A stretch of DNA of 64,000 bases, taken from contig NC_073745.1 of the NCBI RefSeq assembly GCF_029784135.1, forward strand, positions 99,851,333-99,915,332, written 5' to 3'. The notes under the pieces were generated by a model. That model was not told where the DNA came from. It made no database searches and saw only the letters and a list, made by a program, of their open reading frames with translations. Below, piece after piece: positions 32,890 to 42,881 of this stretch. Both the position numbers and the translations under genes were made by a program. The DNA comes from Toxorhynchites rutilus septentrionalis (taxonomy: Eukaryota; Arthropoda; Insecta; Diptera; Culicidae). Position 1 is the stretch's first letter, and every line of letters starts with the position of its first letter.

Positions 32890-34139
32890 AAGGGTGTGTC
32901 ACATCAAATTGCATCACGGAAAAAACGCTGTAGAAATTCGCCCAGTAGACCGATCCTTTTGAAAATTTTAGACAGTAAAATAAAAACTATTAAACAACTT
33001 TTGGCATTTTCTTCCCGTCCATAAGGTTCTGTACAACGTCAGGTTGTAGTTTTTTTTTTGAACAGAAATCCATTTTCTCTTGAAGTCCGCCTCCGATTTG
33101 ACAACTTTTGGGTTCTTCCGGAGGGCCTGCTTCATAATCGCCCAATATTTCTCTATTGGGCGAAGCTCCGGCGCGTTTGGCGGGTTCATTTTCTTTGGCA
33201 CGAAGGTGACCCCGTTGGCTTCGTACCACTCCAACACGTCCTTTGAATAGTGGCACGAAGCGAGATCCGGCCAGAAGATGGTCGGGCCCTCGTGCTGCTT
33301 CAATAGTGGTAGTAAGCGCTTCTGTAGGCACTCCTTAAGGTACACCTGCCCGTTTACCGTTACGGTCATCACGAAGGGGGCGCTCCGCTTTCCGCAAAAG
33401 CAGATCGCTTGCCACACCATGTACTTTTTGGCAAACTTGGATAGTTTCTGCTTGCGAATCTCCTTCGGAACGCTGAATTTGTCCTCTGCGGAGAAGAACA
33501 ACAGGCCCGGCAGCTGACGAAAGTCCGCTTTGACGTAGGTTTCGTCGTCCATTACCAGGCAATGCGGCTTCGTCAGCATTTCGGTGTACAGCTTCCGGGC
33601 TCGTGTCTTCCCCACCATGTTTTGCCTTTCGTCGCGGTTAGGAGCCTTCTGAACCTTTTATGTACGCAGGCCCTCCCGCTGCTTCGTCAGCTGGACAAAT
33701 GAACTTGACAAATTCAGCTTATTGGCGACATCCCGGACCGAACTTCTCGGATCACGTCTAAACTGCTTAACTACGCTCTTGTGATCTTTTTCACTGACGG
33801 AGCATCCATTTTTGCCGTTCTTCACCTTCCGGTCGATGGTTAGGTTCTCGAAGTATCGTTTTAGTACTTTGCTGACCGTGGATTGGACGATTCCTAGCAT
33901 CTTACCGATGTCCCGATGTGACAACTCCGGATTCTCGAAATGAGTGCACAGGATTAATTCACGACGCTCTTTTTCGTTCGATGACATTTTTCCAAATTTA
34001 CGAAAAATTAACAGTGAAGCATGGCCAACGTGGTCCATACACTCTTATCTGATTATAAGCGAAAGCTGAAGATATAATTCCTAAAAATAAAATTTCTACA
34101 GCGTTTTTTCCGTGATGCAATTTGATGTGACACACCCTT
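32890..34139 (-). mobile_element. ITmD37E transposon with 49-bp perfect inverted repeats
   Basis: Ends aagggtgtgtcacatcaaat on both sides, reverse complementary and identical for 49 bp, and bordered by TA (32888-32889 and 34140-34141). 1,250 bp, the size of a complete Tc1/mariner-superfamily element. It carries one minus-strand transposase gene with two small lesions. Perfect long ends and nearly intact coding sequence indicate recent insertion. The ITmD37E group is known from Aedes and Anopheles. Confidence 0.96.
32990..33987 (-). pseudogene. ITmD37E transposase, one nonsense codon and one frameshift
   Basis: Cuts and rejoins the element at its inverted repeats (family role). The likely start at 33987 gives MSSNEKERRELILCTHFENP. 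Two helix-turn-helix regions lie in the first ~110 residues. A TAA at 33658-33660 replaces what should be a tyrosine-type codon in LRT-x-KVQKAPNRDE; the frame continues unchanged. The catalytic set is complete: D in VMDDETYVK (near 33546), D in FWPDLASCHY (near 33267) and E in RPIEKYW (near 33153), with exactly 37 residues between the last two, which defines DD37E. A T-run length change at 33051-33060 shifts the last ~25 codons. A few bases from intact, but not functional as it stands. Confidence 0.94.
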
Positions 34140-34347
34140 TAAGACTGACATTTCAGTCGAGCAACTGAAGTGCTTTGAAAATCATTACAAGCATTCAGAA
34201 TTGATTTCATCACATTAATCCAGTCAAGTGGTTCAACAGTTCTTCGGGAAATTTTTGCTACAACTGGTTTTTACTTCATTTTCTGTCGGAGGTAAGCGAT
34301 GAAAATCAATAAATCTAATAAAAACATACCAATGTAAGCATATATTA

Positions 34348-35256
34348 GGCTGTCAAAAAAGTCCTGCGGTATTTTTTTTTGAAATTTCATTTGTTCATAA
34401 AATTAGTTACAATCATCTGTTTTAAGTCAAATATGCGCCGTTTTGTTCGATGACTTGTTCCCAACGAGATGCCAACTTCATAATACCCCTGTTATAGAAG
34501 CTCGCTTCCTTATTGGCAAAAAACTCGGATAGCCAATTTTCACAGGCCTCTTTTGTGGCTAACTTCTGACTACCTAGCTCGTTCGCCATGGACAAAAACA
34601 GGTGGTAGTCACTTGGTGCAAGGACTATACGGCGGATGCAAAAGAACCTCCCATCCGAGCTCCCGGAGCTTCTGGCGCGTCACCAAAGAAGTGTGTGGCC
34701 TGGCGTTGTCCTGATGGAAGATAATGCGGCCTCTGTTTATCAAAGATGGCCTCTTCTTCATGAGTGCTACCTTCAAGCGGTCCAGTTGTTGGCAGTACAG
34801 GTCCGAATTGAACGTTTGGCTATAGGGAAGCTGCTCATAATAGATTATTCCTTGACAATCCCACCAAACACACAGCAGAACCTTCCTGGCCGTTAATGAG
34901 GGCTTGGCCACCGTCTGAGCCGCTTCAGCGGGCTTCGACCACGACCGTTTGCGCTTCACGTTGTCGTAAGTGACCCACTTTTCATCGCCAGTCACCATCC
35001 GCTTCAGAAACGGGTCGATTTTGTTGCGATTCAGCAGCGATTCACATGCGTCGATACGGTCAAAGATGTTTTTTTGCGTCAACGTGTGTGGCACCCATAC
35101 ATCGAGCTTCTTTGTGAATCCAAGCTTCTTCAAATGGTTAATAACGGTTTGATGACTTATCCCCAGCTCTTGGCCGATGCTACGGCTGCTACTAGGCCGG
35201 TCTTTCTCGGCTAATTCAGCGATTTTATCGCAATTTTCGACGCAATTTTGACAGCC
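34348..35256 (-). pseudogene. Mariner transposase, family M3 copy 2, 5'-deleted element
   Basis: The left inverted repeat ggctgtcaaaaaagtcctgc begins at 34348 after TA. At the right only the outer bases ttttgacagcc (35246-35256) survive, fused directly to transposase codon ~70, so the leader and first helix-turn-helix are deleted. The remaining frame (34609-35247) reads ENCDKIAELAEKDR onward, with TGDEKW, HQDNARPH and the full RQKLRELGWEVLLHPPYSP. Then a 4-bp loss within the SPDLAP codons near 34625 shifts the frame. Beyond it the C-terminus matches copy 1. The protein is nearly identical to copy 1 (20.8 kb), but the lesions differ. Confidence 0.93.
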
Positions 35257-35390
35257 AAATATCATGCATCTCCATTAGTTCTAAGTAACTGGCCAGACCC
35301 AATCTAATCGCAAGGTAGTCTTGAGAGAAAACTTAGGACTTAATGATTCTTCGAAAATATCTCGGAAACAGAAAATTGTAAGGGGTTGTA

Positions 35391-35431
35391 TCCAGGACAC
35401 GACCGCATTTTCGACGTAGAACTAAGGAATA
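35391..35431 (+). repeat. Dispersed ggttgtat/acgaccgc motif
   Basis: Reads aggggttgtatccaggacac then gaccgcattttcgacgtagaact. Related to 5035-5075 and its duplicate at 5439-5479; a looser match at 53788-53822 shares gacgtagaact. Part of an unidentified dispersed repeat. Confidence 0.55.
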
Positions 35432-36249
35432 ATATCATTCAATCCGCTTGTTTATCACTTCGGATACTATTTTAGAATGATTCGAAATTTTTATATAACC
35501 TTTTGGTTATTAAGTTATTTTGACTACTTCAAAAATAAAGTAAAAGTAAAAATTTTCATTTGAAATTTGAACAATTTGAAACTGCCGTCGGACCTGGTCA
35601 ACTGATAGAGAATAATATGCCTCCCTGAATGGATGACGGTACCAGACGTTGACACTCTAGATCTACATATTAGATATAGACATATTATATATAGAACATA
35701 TTAGATGAAGAAAAATTATTTTTTTTTCGATAATTTTCATATTAAAAATGTGACCATTCCGCCAGACAATCCATTATAATCACTGTCGCTTCCCAAACTC
35801 CTGATAGAAAGCTCAATGTCGTCAACGCAAATTAACTTCTCCGCTCCGTCTGTGCTGCAGGTACGTACAGAGAACCGACTATCCGACAATATAAATACAT
35901 ATATTATGTATTTTTCGGCTCATGCCGGTACATGTCTGATAAAACAGTGTTCGTTCTCTGTGTACAAACAATTCATAGCAAACCCTTATTCCATCCAACA
36001 ACTATCAACTTTTGCACAGAATGTTTCCACTGAGCTGTGCGAGTAGAAATATTTTCTATTAATTGGTGCAAATATCTCTGTGAACTATCGAGAAATAGTT
36101 AAATTGCAGTAGTTTCACTCTCCTCTTTCATTGTCCGTACAACGAACGCTGTATTTGATTCGTGTATCACTTAAATATAGAACTATAATATAAAGCATAT
36201 CAAACAAATCTTAGAAATTTCCCGATTCGATTGGTATGCAAATAATCAG
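35432..36249. other. Unassigned DNA
   Basis: No feature supported. Confidence 0.4.
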
Positions 36250-36350
36250 AATTCATTCGTAGTGAAAATAGTTGTTAACGTTCACTTTATTTCATAAAAA
36301 AGTGACCTGTTTTTCAGGAAGGATTCCACCTGAAAGACATAGTTTTACGT
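36250..36350 (+). repeat. Dispersed repeat pair, member 2
   Basis: Matches 7066-7180 in direct orientation (ctttatttcataaaaa, gtgacctgttttt). Family unknown. Confidence 0.6.
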
Positions 36351-39047
36351 AGTTCTAACGCTGTTTTAAATTTGTATAAATAGTATATTCGGCGAAATTG
36401 GCCGAACAGCCTTTTTTCAGACCATTTAGGATGGTGTACCTTAACTCATTAACGACCAACCATTCGAAATTAACAGCAGTTCTTTCAATCTTCGAACGAT
36501 AATGAGTTAAGGACGAAAAATGCTTATCCGAAATCTTTCGATGAGGAATAAGAATACTCAAACTTTGAGCAGAAATAAATAGTTTTTTTATAGAAATGCT
36601 ATTTAAATATAATATTATATCTGGGATTATAGTCTTCGTAGCTAGAATGATCTACGTATCCACTTATGAATTTTAAAGCTTCAAGCAACAAAAATGAGAA
36701 AAAATATTTCTCGAGAATGTTTATCCTTAGTATTATAACTAATATGTGGGTAATTTATTTTCTGAACTTCTTATGTTGAAAAGCTCCAATTTTGTAAAAT
36801 ATAAATTGCCGATTGCCTTATTGGTAGCCTCCGTCGACGCGATTTTAAAAATATTTCATGCAGTACTATGCGTAAAAAGTCACCGTAGTATACCGTCGAC
36901 TCGAATAATTCTAGAAGAGATTATTGGATTGTCTTCTCGGATACCCATCCTTCGTTAACAATGCGGTCGCTGTGGAACACCACCCTTTTTAATTTTTGCT
37001 GAGTGTATTTCACTTCTTAATATACACACCCCGGGAGGTTGAAAGTTAAATATATGCTTTATTGGTGGGAAACACTAGTCGGAATATTTTGTGCGAGATT
37101 TGGCGGCCTTCGGACACGTGTCGCTTTTCTCAGACCTTCGCCGGAAAACTATTCTTACAATCTTCCCGACACCTGTCGACCGTTTGTCAAATTTTCTGAA
37201 GGTAAACGAACCCTCGAACGGTGTTGGGTGGTTATTATTAGTACAATGTTGTACTTTCGAAAACATACATCTAATGATGTTGCAAAATTTGACGTCAAAC
37301 ACATTTGATGTATGTGTATTTAAATCTCTCGTTTAGTGTCCACTATTTATTTACGCTGAGAATAATTTCAACGAGACAGAGAGAGGCGCAGAGATGTTTC
37401 AGTTAGCAAAATAATTCAACTAATGGAATAACAAAACACTGCGGTAGCTGGTAATGTCCTTGACACAACCAATCATTGCGCCGTCGCTTGGTGACAACCA
37501 CCAGATATTGATTTCCCCTCGGAAAGCCACAGATGCTGGTGTGGTTGGAATGCTTTTACGTTAATGCGGGGAGAGAAATGCGCCGTTGCGTTGAAGTGTT
37601 TATCTCAGAGTTTATGAAAAACGAGGATTATCAAAGACCAGCGAGAGATTATCAAGTATCATCGTACCAAGAATACGAAGAACAGAAGAAAATTGGTTTC
37701 AATGGATAAAAAGTCGGTCAAGTGTATCTCTGAGTGGCAAGAAGATTGAGGAGGATATTCTATGACGTATTTTGGATTGCAGAGCAGCAGTGCTTTCAAA
37801 ATTTGCGATAATCATTTCCCACAGAAACTGTATACAGATGTGCAGGTGGGAACAATAATTATCAATTCCCGGAGAAAAATATCGATTAATGAAATGTAGA
37901 TAACTCTGGGAAGTCTCATAAACACGGTTTGGGATGGGGTCCCGTGCATTAATTATACACATTAATTACGAAAACCAAACAATCTCCAATGTTTTCGTGG
38001 TGGCTAAAACTCATTTTCCGTTGGAATATCCCCCACAACATCAATAATGATATGAGTATCCCTCCAACTTCCACCTAACATTACAACCCACCAACGTGAA
38101 CATAAACCCACCACCGTTTTAATGTCAATTCGATGGAAATGTCAGCTAGCGAGAATTGAAATTTTCTGAGTCGTCAAAGTTTCATCGACAGTCTGGTGAA
38201 TTTCCAGTCACCTGGTGGATGTCTCTGCGAGCAATGCTGTTGTATGTATTGAATGGAAAATTTTATTGAATTTCAGTTCGGGGGGTAATGTGATTGAGCT
38301 TCGGCGTTTCGCGCTTGACAATTGATTAACGCTATGCGGATTAACGATCTCGAACTTTCTCGATGGCATCCACTGGGGGTAACCAACCATCTATCAAATG
38401 GTGTATCAATGTGGAATGATTTTTGCTCCTACCCAATAGCTGCGCTTTGCTTCTAGTCAAAATTTGCTTTTATCGAAAAGCTACTGGAATCAAGATGGTT
38501 GATTATAGATTTTGTATTTGATTATACAACAAAGAATTTTGATCAAAAATATTTTCTCATAAAATTTTAGGGTATGTATAGTACGTAGACCGAGCGCTGA
38601 ATTATTTGAAATAATAGTATATAATTGAAAAGCTGTAAATTTTTGGCAAATAAAATAAAGTGAGCATTGCAAAAAATAACCGTTTTTGTTGTCTATTTTT
38701 AAAATTCCTTAAATTTAAAATAGACCACACTATTTACATTGTTTTCTGAGTTTCGGGCGGTCATTCCAATAGCTTGGTAACTGAAGCAGGGATGTATGCA
38801 ATGATTTTGAGAGTCGGCATGCATGGGAACGTTATATTCGCCCTTATTCTTGTTCATCGTATCTGACTTTCGTTCGATGGACTTGATTCGAACAATTTCG
38901 AAAAGAACATTCTTGTTTTCGAACGAATCCGTTCGAACTAGACTTCTTGGAACGTAAACATGTTCGAGTTATCAGATGTAGGATTTCATGCATCACTCAA
39001 ATTTAATGCAAGATTTCATCAAAGCAACGATGAAAATGTCACACATA
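36351..39047. other. Unassigned DNA
   Basis: 2.7 kb with no supported gene. The part 37075-37320 contains overlapping 75-89 codon frames on both strands, and 37440-37600 is less AT-rich, but nothing identifies a product. Possibly intronic or intergenic single-copy sequence. Confidence 0.4.
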
Positions 39048-39250
39048 CAGTGATCGTTCGTTAATTGGGCCGGAAGAACAACCCAATTATCGAATTTTAC
39101 ATGCTAACTGAACTGTAAAACAGCAAAACCAATACTTCAAATTGAAGATGACGTCTGTTATTGATACATAACTGCTTTGCAACCCAGTTAACGCACGCCA
39201 TGTTAAAAATAAGTCCAGTTGAAGATAGTCCAGTTGGCGAATGTCTGCTG
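39048..39250. mobile_element. Pogo-like MITE, copy 1
   Basis: Ends cagtgatcgttcgttaattg and, in reverse, cagcagacattcgccaactg, flanked by TA (39046-39047 and 39251-39252). 203 bp, no coding capacity. CAG ends with a TA target fit pogo/Tigger-type elements. A second copy lies at 60112-60318 in the same orientation. Confidence 0.75.
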
Positions 39251-40554
39251 TATATGATGGGGTGACGAACATCTATGGGCAATATGGGCAATTGTACAGC
39301 GAAAAAATAATATCAATAATAGTGTTCAGTCTGGGAACAAAGACTAAGTTGCGGTGGACTGTATTTTCGGGAACTTCTGAGCTCGGGACCAATTGGCTGA
39401 ACGGGTGGAGCTCTCGTCGGGGATCGTGGTCGGATGTGGGTTGATTCGCTGGATCGGAAGCCTTGAGAAAGGCTGAATACTCTTTTGGAATTAGAAATGT
39501 AAAGGAAAAGATGGCGAAAACTTAACAACTCTTTCATATATTTCTTTCTCCTTCTACACTTCTTCTATATGTTTCGGTCGGGTGCTTCATCTTCCGTTGC
39601 TGCTGTCGCTTTCCTCGGATGTTGTCGTCACGATGGTCGGTGAAATAGTGGTGGTTTTCGGGCAGCGCACCTCGCTTTTAATGCAAGTGCGAATTGCGTT
39701 GTTATCAATTTACTCCGTTGGTGGCGTGGCATACGACGTTCGTAGGCGTGGCATATGATCGGGGTTTTTCTTTTCCGTTGGGACGGAACAAATAGGAATA
39801 TGGCAGCGATTATCATGCGAGGACTTACGATCATTACATTGCATCACAAAAATAAACGAAATGTAATAATCATAATCTTCAAGACTCGTATTCATAACTT
39901 TCAATGACTCAACTCCTTCTGTAGATAGATTGAGCAGTAGAACCAATACGACTCGAGCTCAAATTATCCGAAATTTTAGAATACAACAAAATTTTAGAAA
40001 TAACTCAAGTAAAAAATAAATCGAGATCTTTCCAAGGCCACCAATGATTTGCGTGGTTTTGTAAATTCAACTAGAGATGGTTGATTCATGGTTAATTCTT
40101 ACCCTCACGAGAACAATACAGTGGTCACTGGCCAGCTGGACATATGTCACTACTTGCATAGAACGCAGAATACGAATATTCTTCTTCTTCTAGAAGATCT
40201 AAACTAACAACTATCGCAGTGGTCTTTTTCGCAGCTAACATTCACTGCGTCCACAGGTGAATTGATATTTGTTCCACCAACACCTTAATTTACATTTGAA
40301 TCAGGGCTCTCTTGCATTTAAAAATTATTCCTCTCAGATTCATTTGTTGATCATTATTGACGACGCGAATAGGTTAACACACCAAACAAATGTATAGGAA
40401 CATGGGGACGATTCCCTTTTTGTCAATTTGAACCATTTACGAATTAGGGAATTGTAATGTTCAGCATATAATATCAAAAAAAAATCGATTCGATTGGTAT
40501 ACACATCTCATTTCGTTTGCAACAAAATAATGAAAAAATTTAAAAAAAAACATG
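39251..40554. other. Unassigned DNA
   Basis: No gene supported. Contains gccttgagaaaggc at 39460-39473, a hairpin-forming word also at 19095, and a direct ggcgtggcata repeat at 39722-39752. Confidence 0.4.
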
Positions 40555-41172
40555 AAAACGTGGCATTTTCTCTCATTGCCTCTCTCTACCTCTCACTGCC
40601 CTTTTCGTTTTCTCTCTCTGCTTTACCTTCTCTTTCTCTTTTTGGATGGCACTAACGTTCCAGTGAAACTTTTGCCTTCTCACCGTAGTGTTACTTGCGT
40701 CATTTTTATTAGTAGTACTTTGTTGAGATTTCTATGCCGAATAACACGCATTGAATGTACTCTGCAGTGGCAAGCTCTAGAATACGCGTGACCACAGTGC
40801 AAGTTGGAAGAATTTTCTTTGACGAGAAATCCCCCGGCCAGAACGGGAATCGGTCCCGAACCCCCAGCATGATAGTGTGAGACGCTAACCACTCGGCCAC
40901 GGGAGCATTCTCTTTCTCTACCTATTGCTATTTCTCTCTTCCTCTTTCATTCTTTCTTTTTTTTCTCTTTTTTTCCTCTCGCTGCCCTTCTCTTTTTCTC
41001 TCTCTTTCGTTTTTTCTCTTTTTCTCTCTCTTTCGTTTTTTCTCTTTTTCTCTCTCTGCCTCTCTTTCTTCCTCTATCTTTTTTTCATCTCTGTATTTCT
41101 CTCACTCTCGCTTTCCATCTCTCTTCCAATTTTTCTTTCTCTCTTTCTTTTCTATCTTTTTCTCTCTAATAT
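40555..41172 (+). repeat. CT-rich low-complexity tract split by a SINE
   Basis: Pyrimidine tract at 40555-40640 and 40908-41172, made of CTCTTT words. The encoded F/L/S-rich frame at 40925-41188 is not a gene. The SINE at 40640-40907 inserted into it. Confidence 0.93.
40640..40907 (-). mobile_element. Complete tRNA-headed SINE with 12-bp target duplication
   Basis: On the minus strand the head reads cccgtggccgagtggttagc (A box) and then ggttcgggaccg (B box), a tRNA-derived Pol III promoter. The body contains tgcgtgttattcggcat and the tail ends in a short A run. The word ttctctttctct occurs at both 40628-40639 and 40908-40919, a perfect target duplication in the pyrimidine tract. 268 bp. The nested piece at 1933-2088 is the same family. 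Confidence 0.93.
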
Positions 41173-42494
41173 TTTCTTCACTGTATAATGGGTTTTTCAG
41201 ACAGCAGCTGCAATTTCCCGCAATGTTTTTCCTGGACAAGTTTTACTTATTATCATTGTACGTGTAACAACATGTATTTCTTTCCTCTTAGTTGCCATTT
41301 TTGTAAAAACTTTTTCAAACAATTCCAAAAAACAAAAACCAACACTGTCCAACACTGTGGTTTGGTGTTGACGTCACAAACTGACGAAAAAAAAGTATGC
41401 TAATTCGCAGAGATCTTACTGAAAAGTTTAATTTGTTTGGAGAAATTTAAGGTGTACACTCAATTTTGCGATGCTTAGAACGGAGATTGTTTTCAAAAAA
41501 AAACTTCGCGAAATTTTCTTGCGCGCATAGTTGAATGTGTGTATTATTAATTTGCGTCAAAAGATGATTCAAAATATTTTGTACCAAATAAATGGAGAGT
41601 ATCGTCGAGTAGGATATGTACACTCAATTTTGTGATAGACTGTACATAACGCATACGAAAATAAGAAATATAGGGCCCTATGTTCATATGTTCATACCAT
41701 ATCTTTCCATTTAACGATTGCTTTAAATTCGCAAAGCTGTTTTTTATTCCTATTGTGGTTCCATTCAGCCTTTCAGCAGAGAAGAATGGAACGCCATTCT
41801 ACTGAGGTTCTTAGTAACACTGGTAACTTAATATCTTCGCCTTAGTTTTGCAGGAAATCGCTCGTTCTTTCCCTAGGAGTCATTTCCAGTGTGATCCGGA
41901 ATTCAGTGAAGAATAATACATTTATTTCTCAGTTGCTCTTCAAATTACCTAATGATGGGATGTGTAATGTTTCCATTCTCTACAGCCGAACGAAAACACT
42001 TCCAGAATCCGTGAGTATTACGGTATTACGAGCCTCAGTGAGATCATCCATTTCCAATGGATAGGAAAACAAAAGATTATAAATTCATCGGAAACTCGAA
42101 TGCCAGTTTTAACATCATGTTCTTCTGGAACGTGGGCTTATGAGTACAACATGCAATGACATTAAAGATCAGACAAGTTAATGGATGGATATTTCCCAAA
42201 GAGCACAAAACGGATAGATCACGTTGTTCCAGAGAGTTTTGTATCACAAGCTTGTGTTCACTTCAATATGCCGTGAAGCTCATTTGACGGTGAAAAATCA
42301 AACGAACACAGATGACTGTTGACTGTTGAATTTATGTTGACTGGGAAACTGTCGGAAGAAGCTCATTCCCAATTGAATACGGAGGCCGATGGCTTCATAG
42401 TCCCCTGACTATCCTCAGTTGAATGTGACTACCGAGCCCTGATACTAACACGTATATTGTGAAATCCAAAAACCAGTTACGCCTAGAATATCAA
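41173..42494. other. Unassigned DNA
   Basis: No gene or further repeat supported up to the left LTR of the copia element. Confidence 0.4.
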
Positions 42495-42680
42495 TGTTGA
42501 ATTATATTTAGTTTCATATAGAAGCCAATTGTCGCGTAGCATTTCAACGAGCGGTCATTGACTCCGCTCAACTGCTTTGTCAGCTGAAACCTTTTTTTTT
42601 TATATACTCCTATATTCAATAAAGAACCTTCACTTAGTTTTGTGCTCGCAACCAATTCATTTTTACTCTATATAAATTCA
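42495..42680 (+). repeat. 5' LTR
   Basis: Begins tgttgaattatatttagttt and ends ctatataaattca. Contains a TATA-like ttatatactc and the polyadenylation signal aataaa, so it should hold the promoter and the start of the transcript. 186 bp. Confidence 0.93.
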
Positions 42681-42682
42681 AA

Positions 42683-42701
42683 AGGTTACGGGCCCAGATC
42701 A
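42683..42701 (+). promoter_or_regulatory. Primer-binding site (initiator-Met tRNA fragment)
   Basis: ggttacgggcccagatcac, three bases after the LTR. It is complementary, with a few mismatches, to the anticodon-stem region of tRNA-iMet rather than to the tRNA 3' end. Such half-tRNA priming is the known habit of copia-type elements in insects. Confidence 0.8.
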
Positions 42702-42881
42702 CAGTAACAAAAGTTCGTTTTGGGCGCGTGGAACGTTTATTAAATTCGTACGGTACTAAACTCTCAGGAAGTTTTTTGTACGATTCGGTTATAACATTCC
42801 GGAACCTGGTAGTGTATACGGAGATACGGTCGGTCGAGAGTTTTATAATTGAACTGAAAGACAGTATAGTTACACTATGAA

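Noticed and set aside
40860..40907. Possible genuine tRNA gene
   Set aside because: A and B boxes belong to the head of a SINE with body, tail and target duplication.
40925..41188. 87-codon hydrophobic open frame
   Set aside because: CT-rich low-complexity tract; looks like membrane protein only because of TTT/CTC codons.
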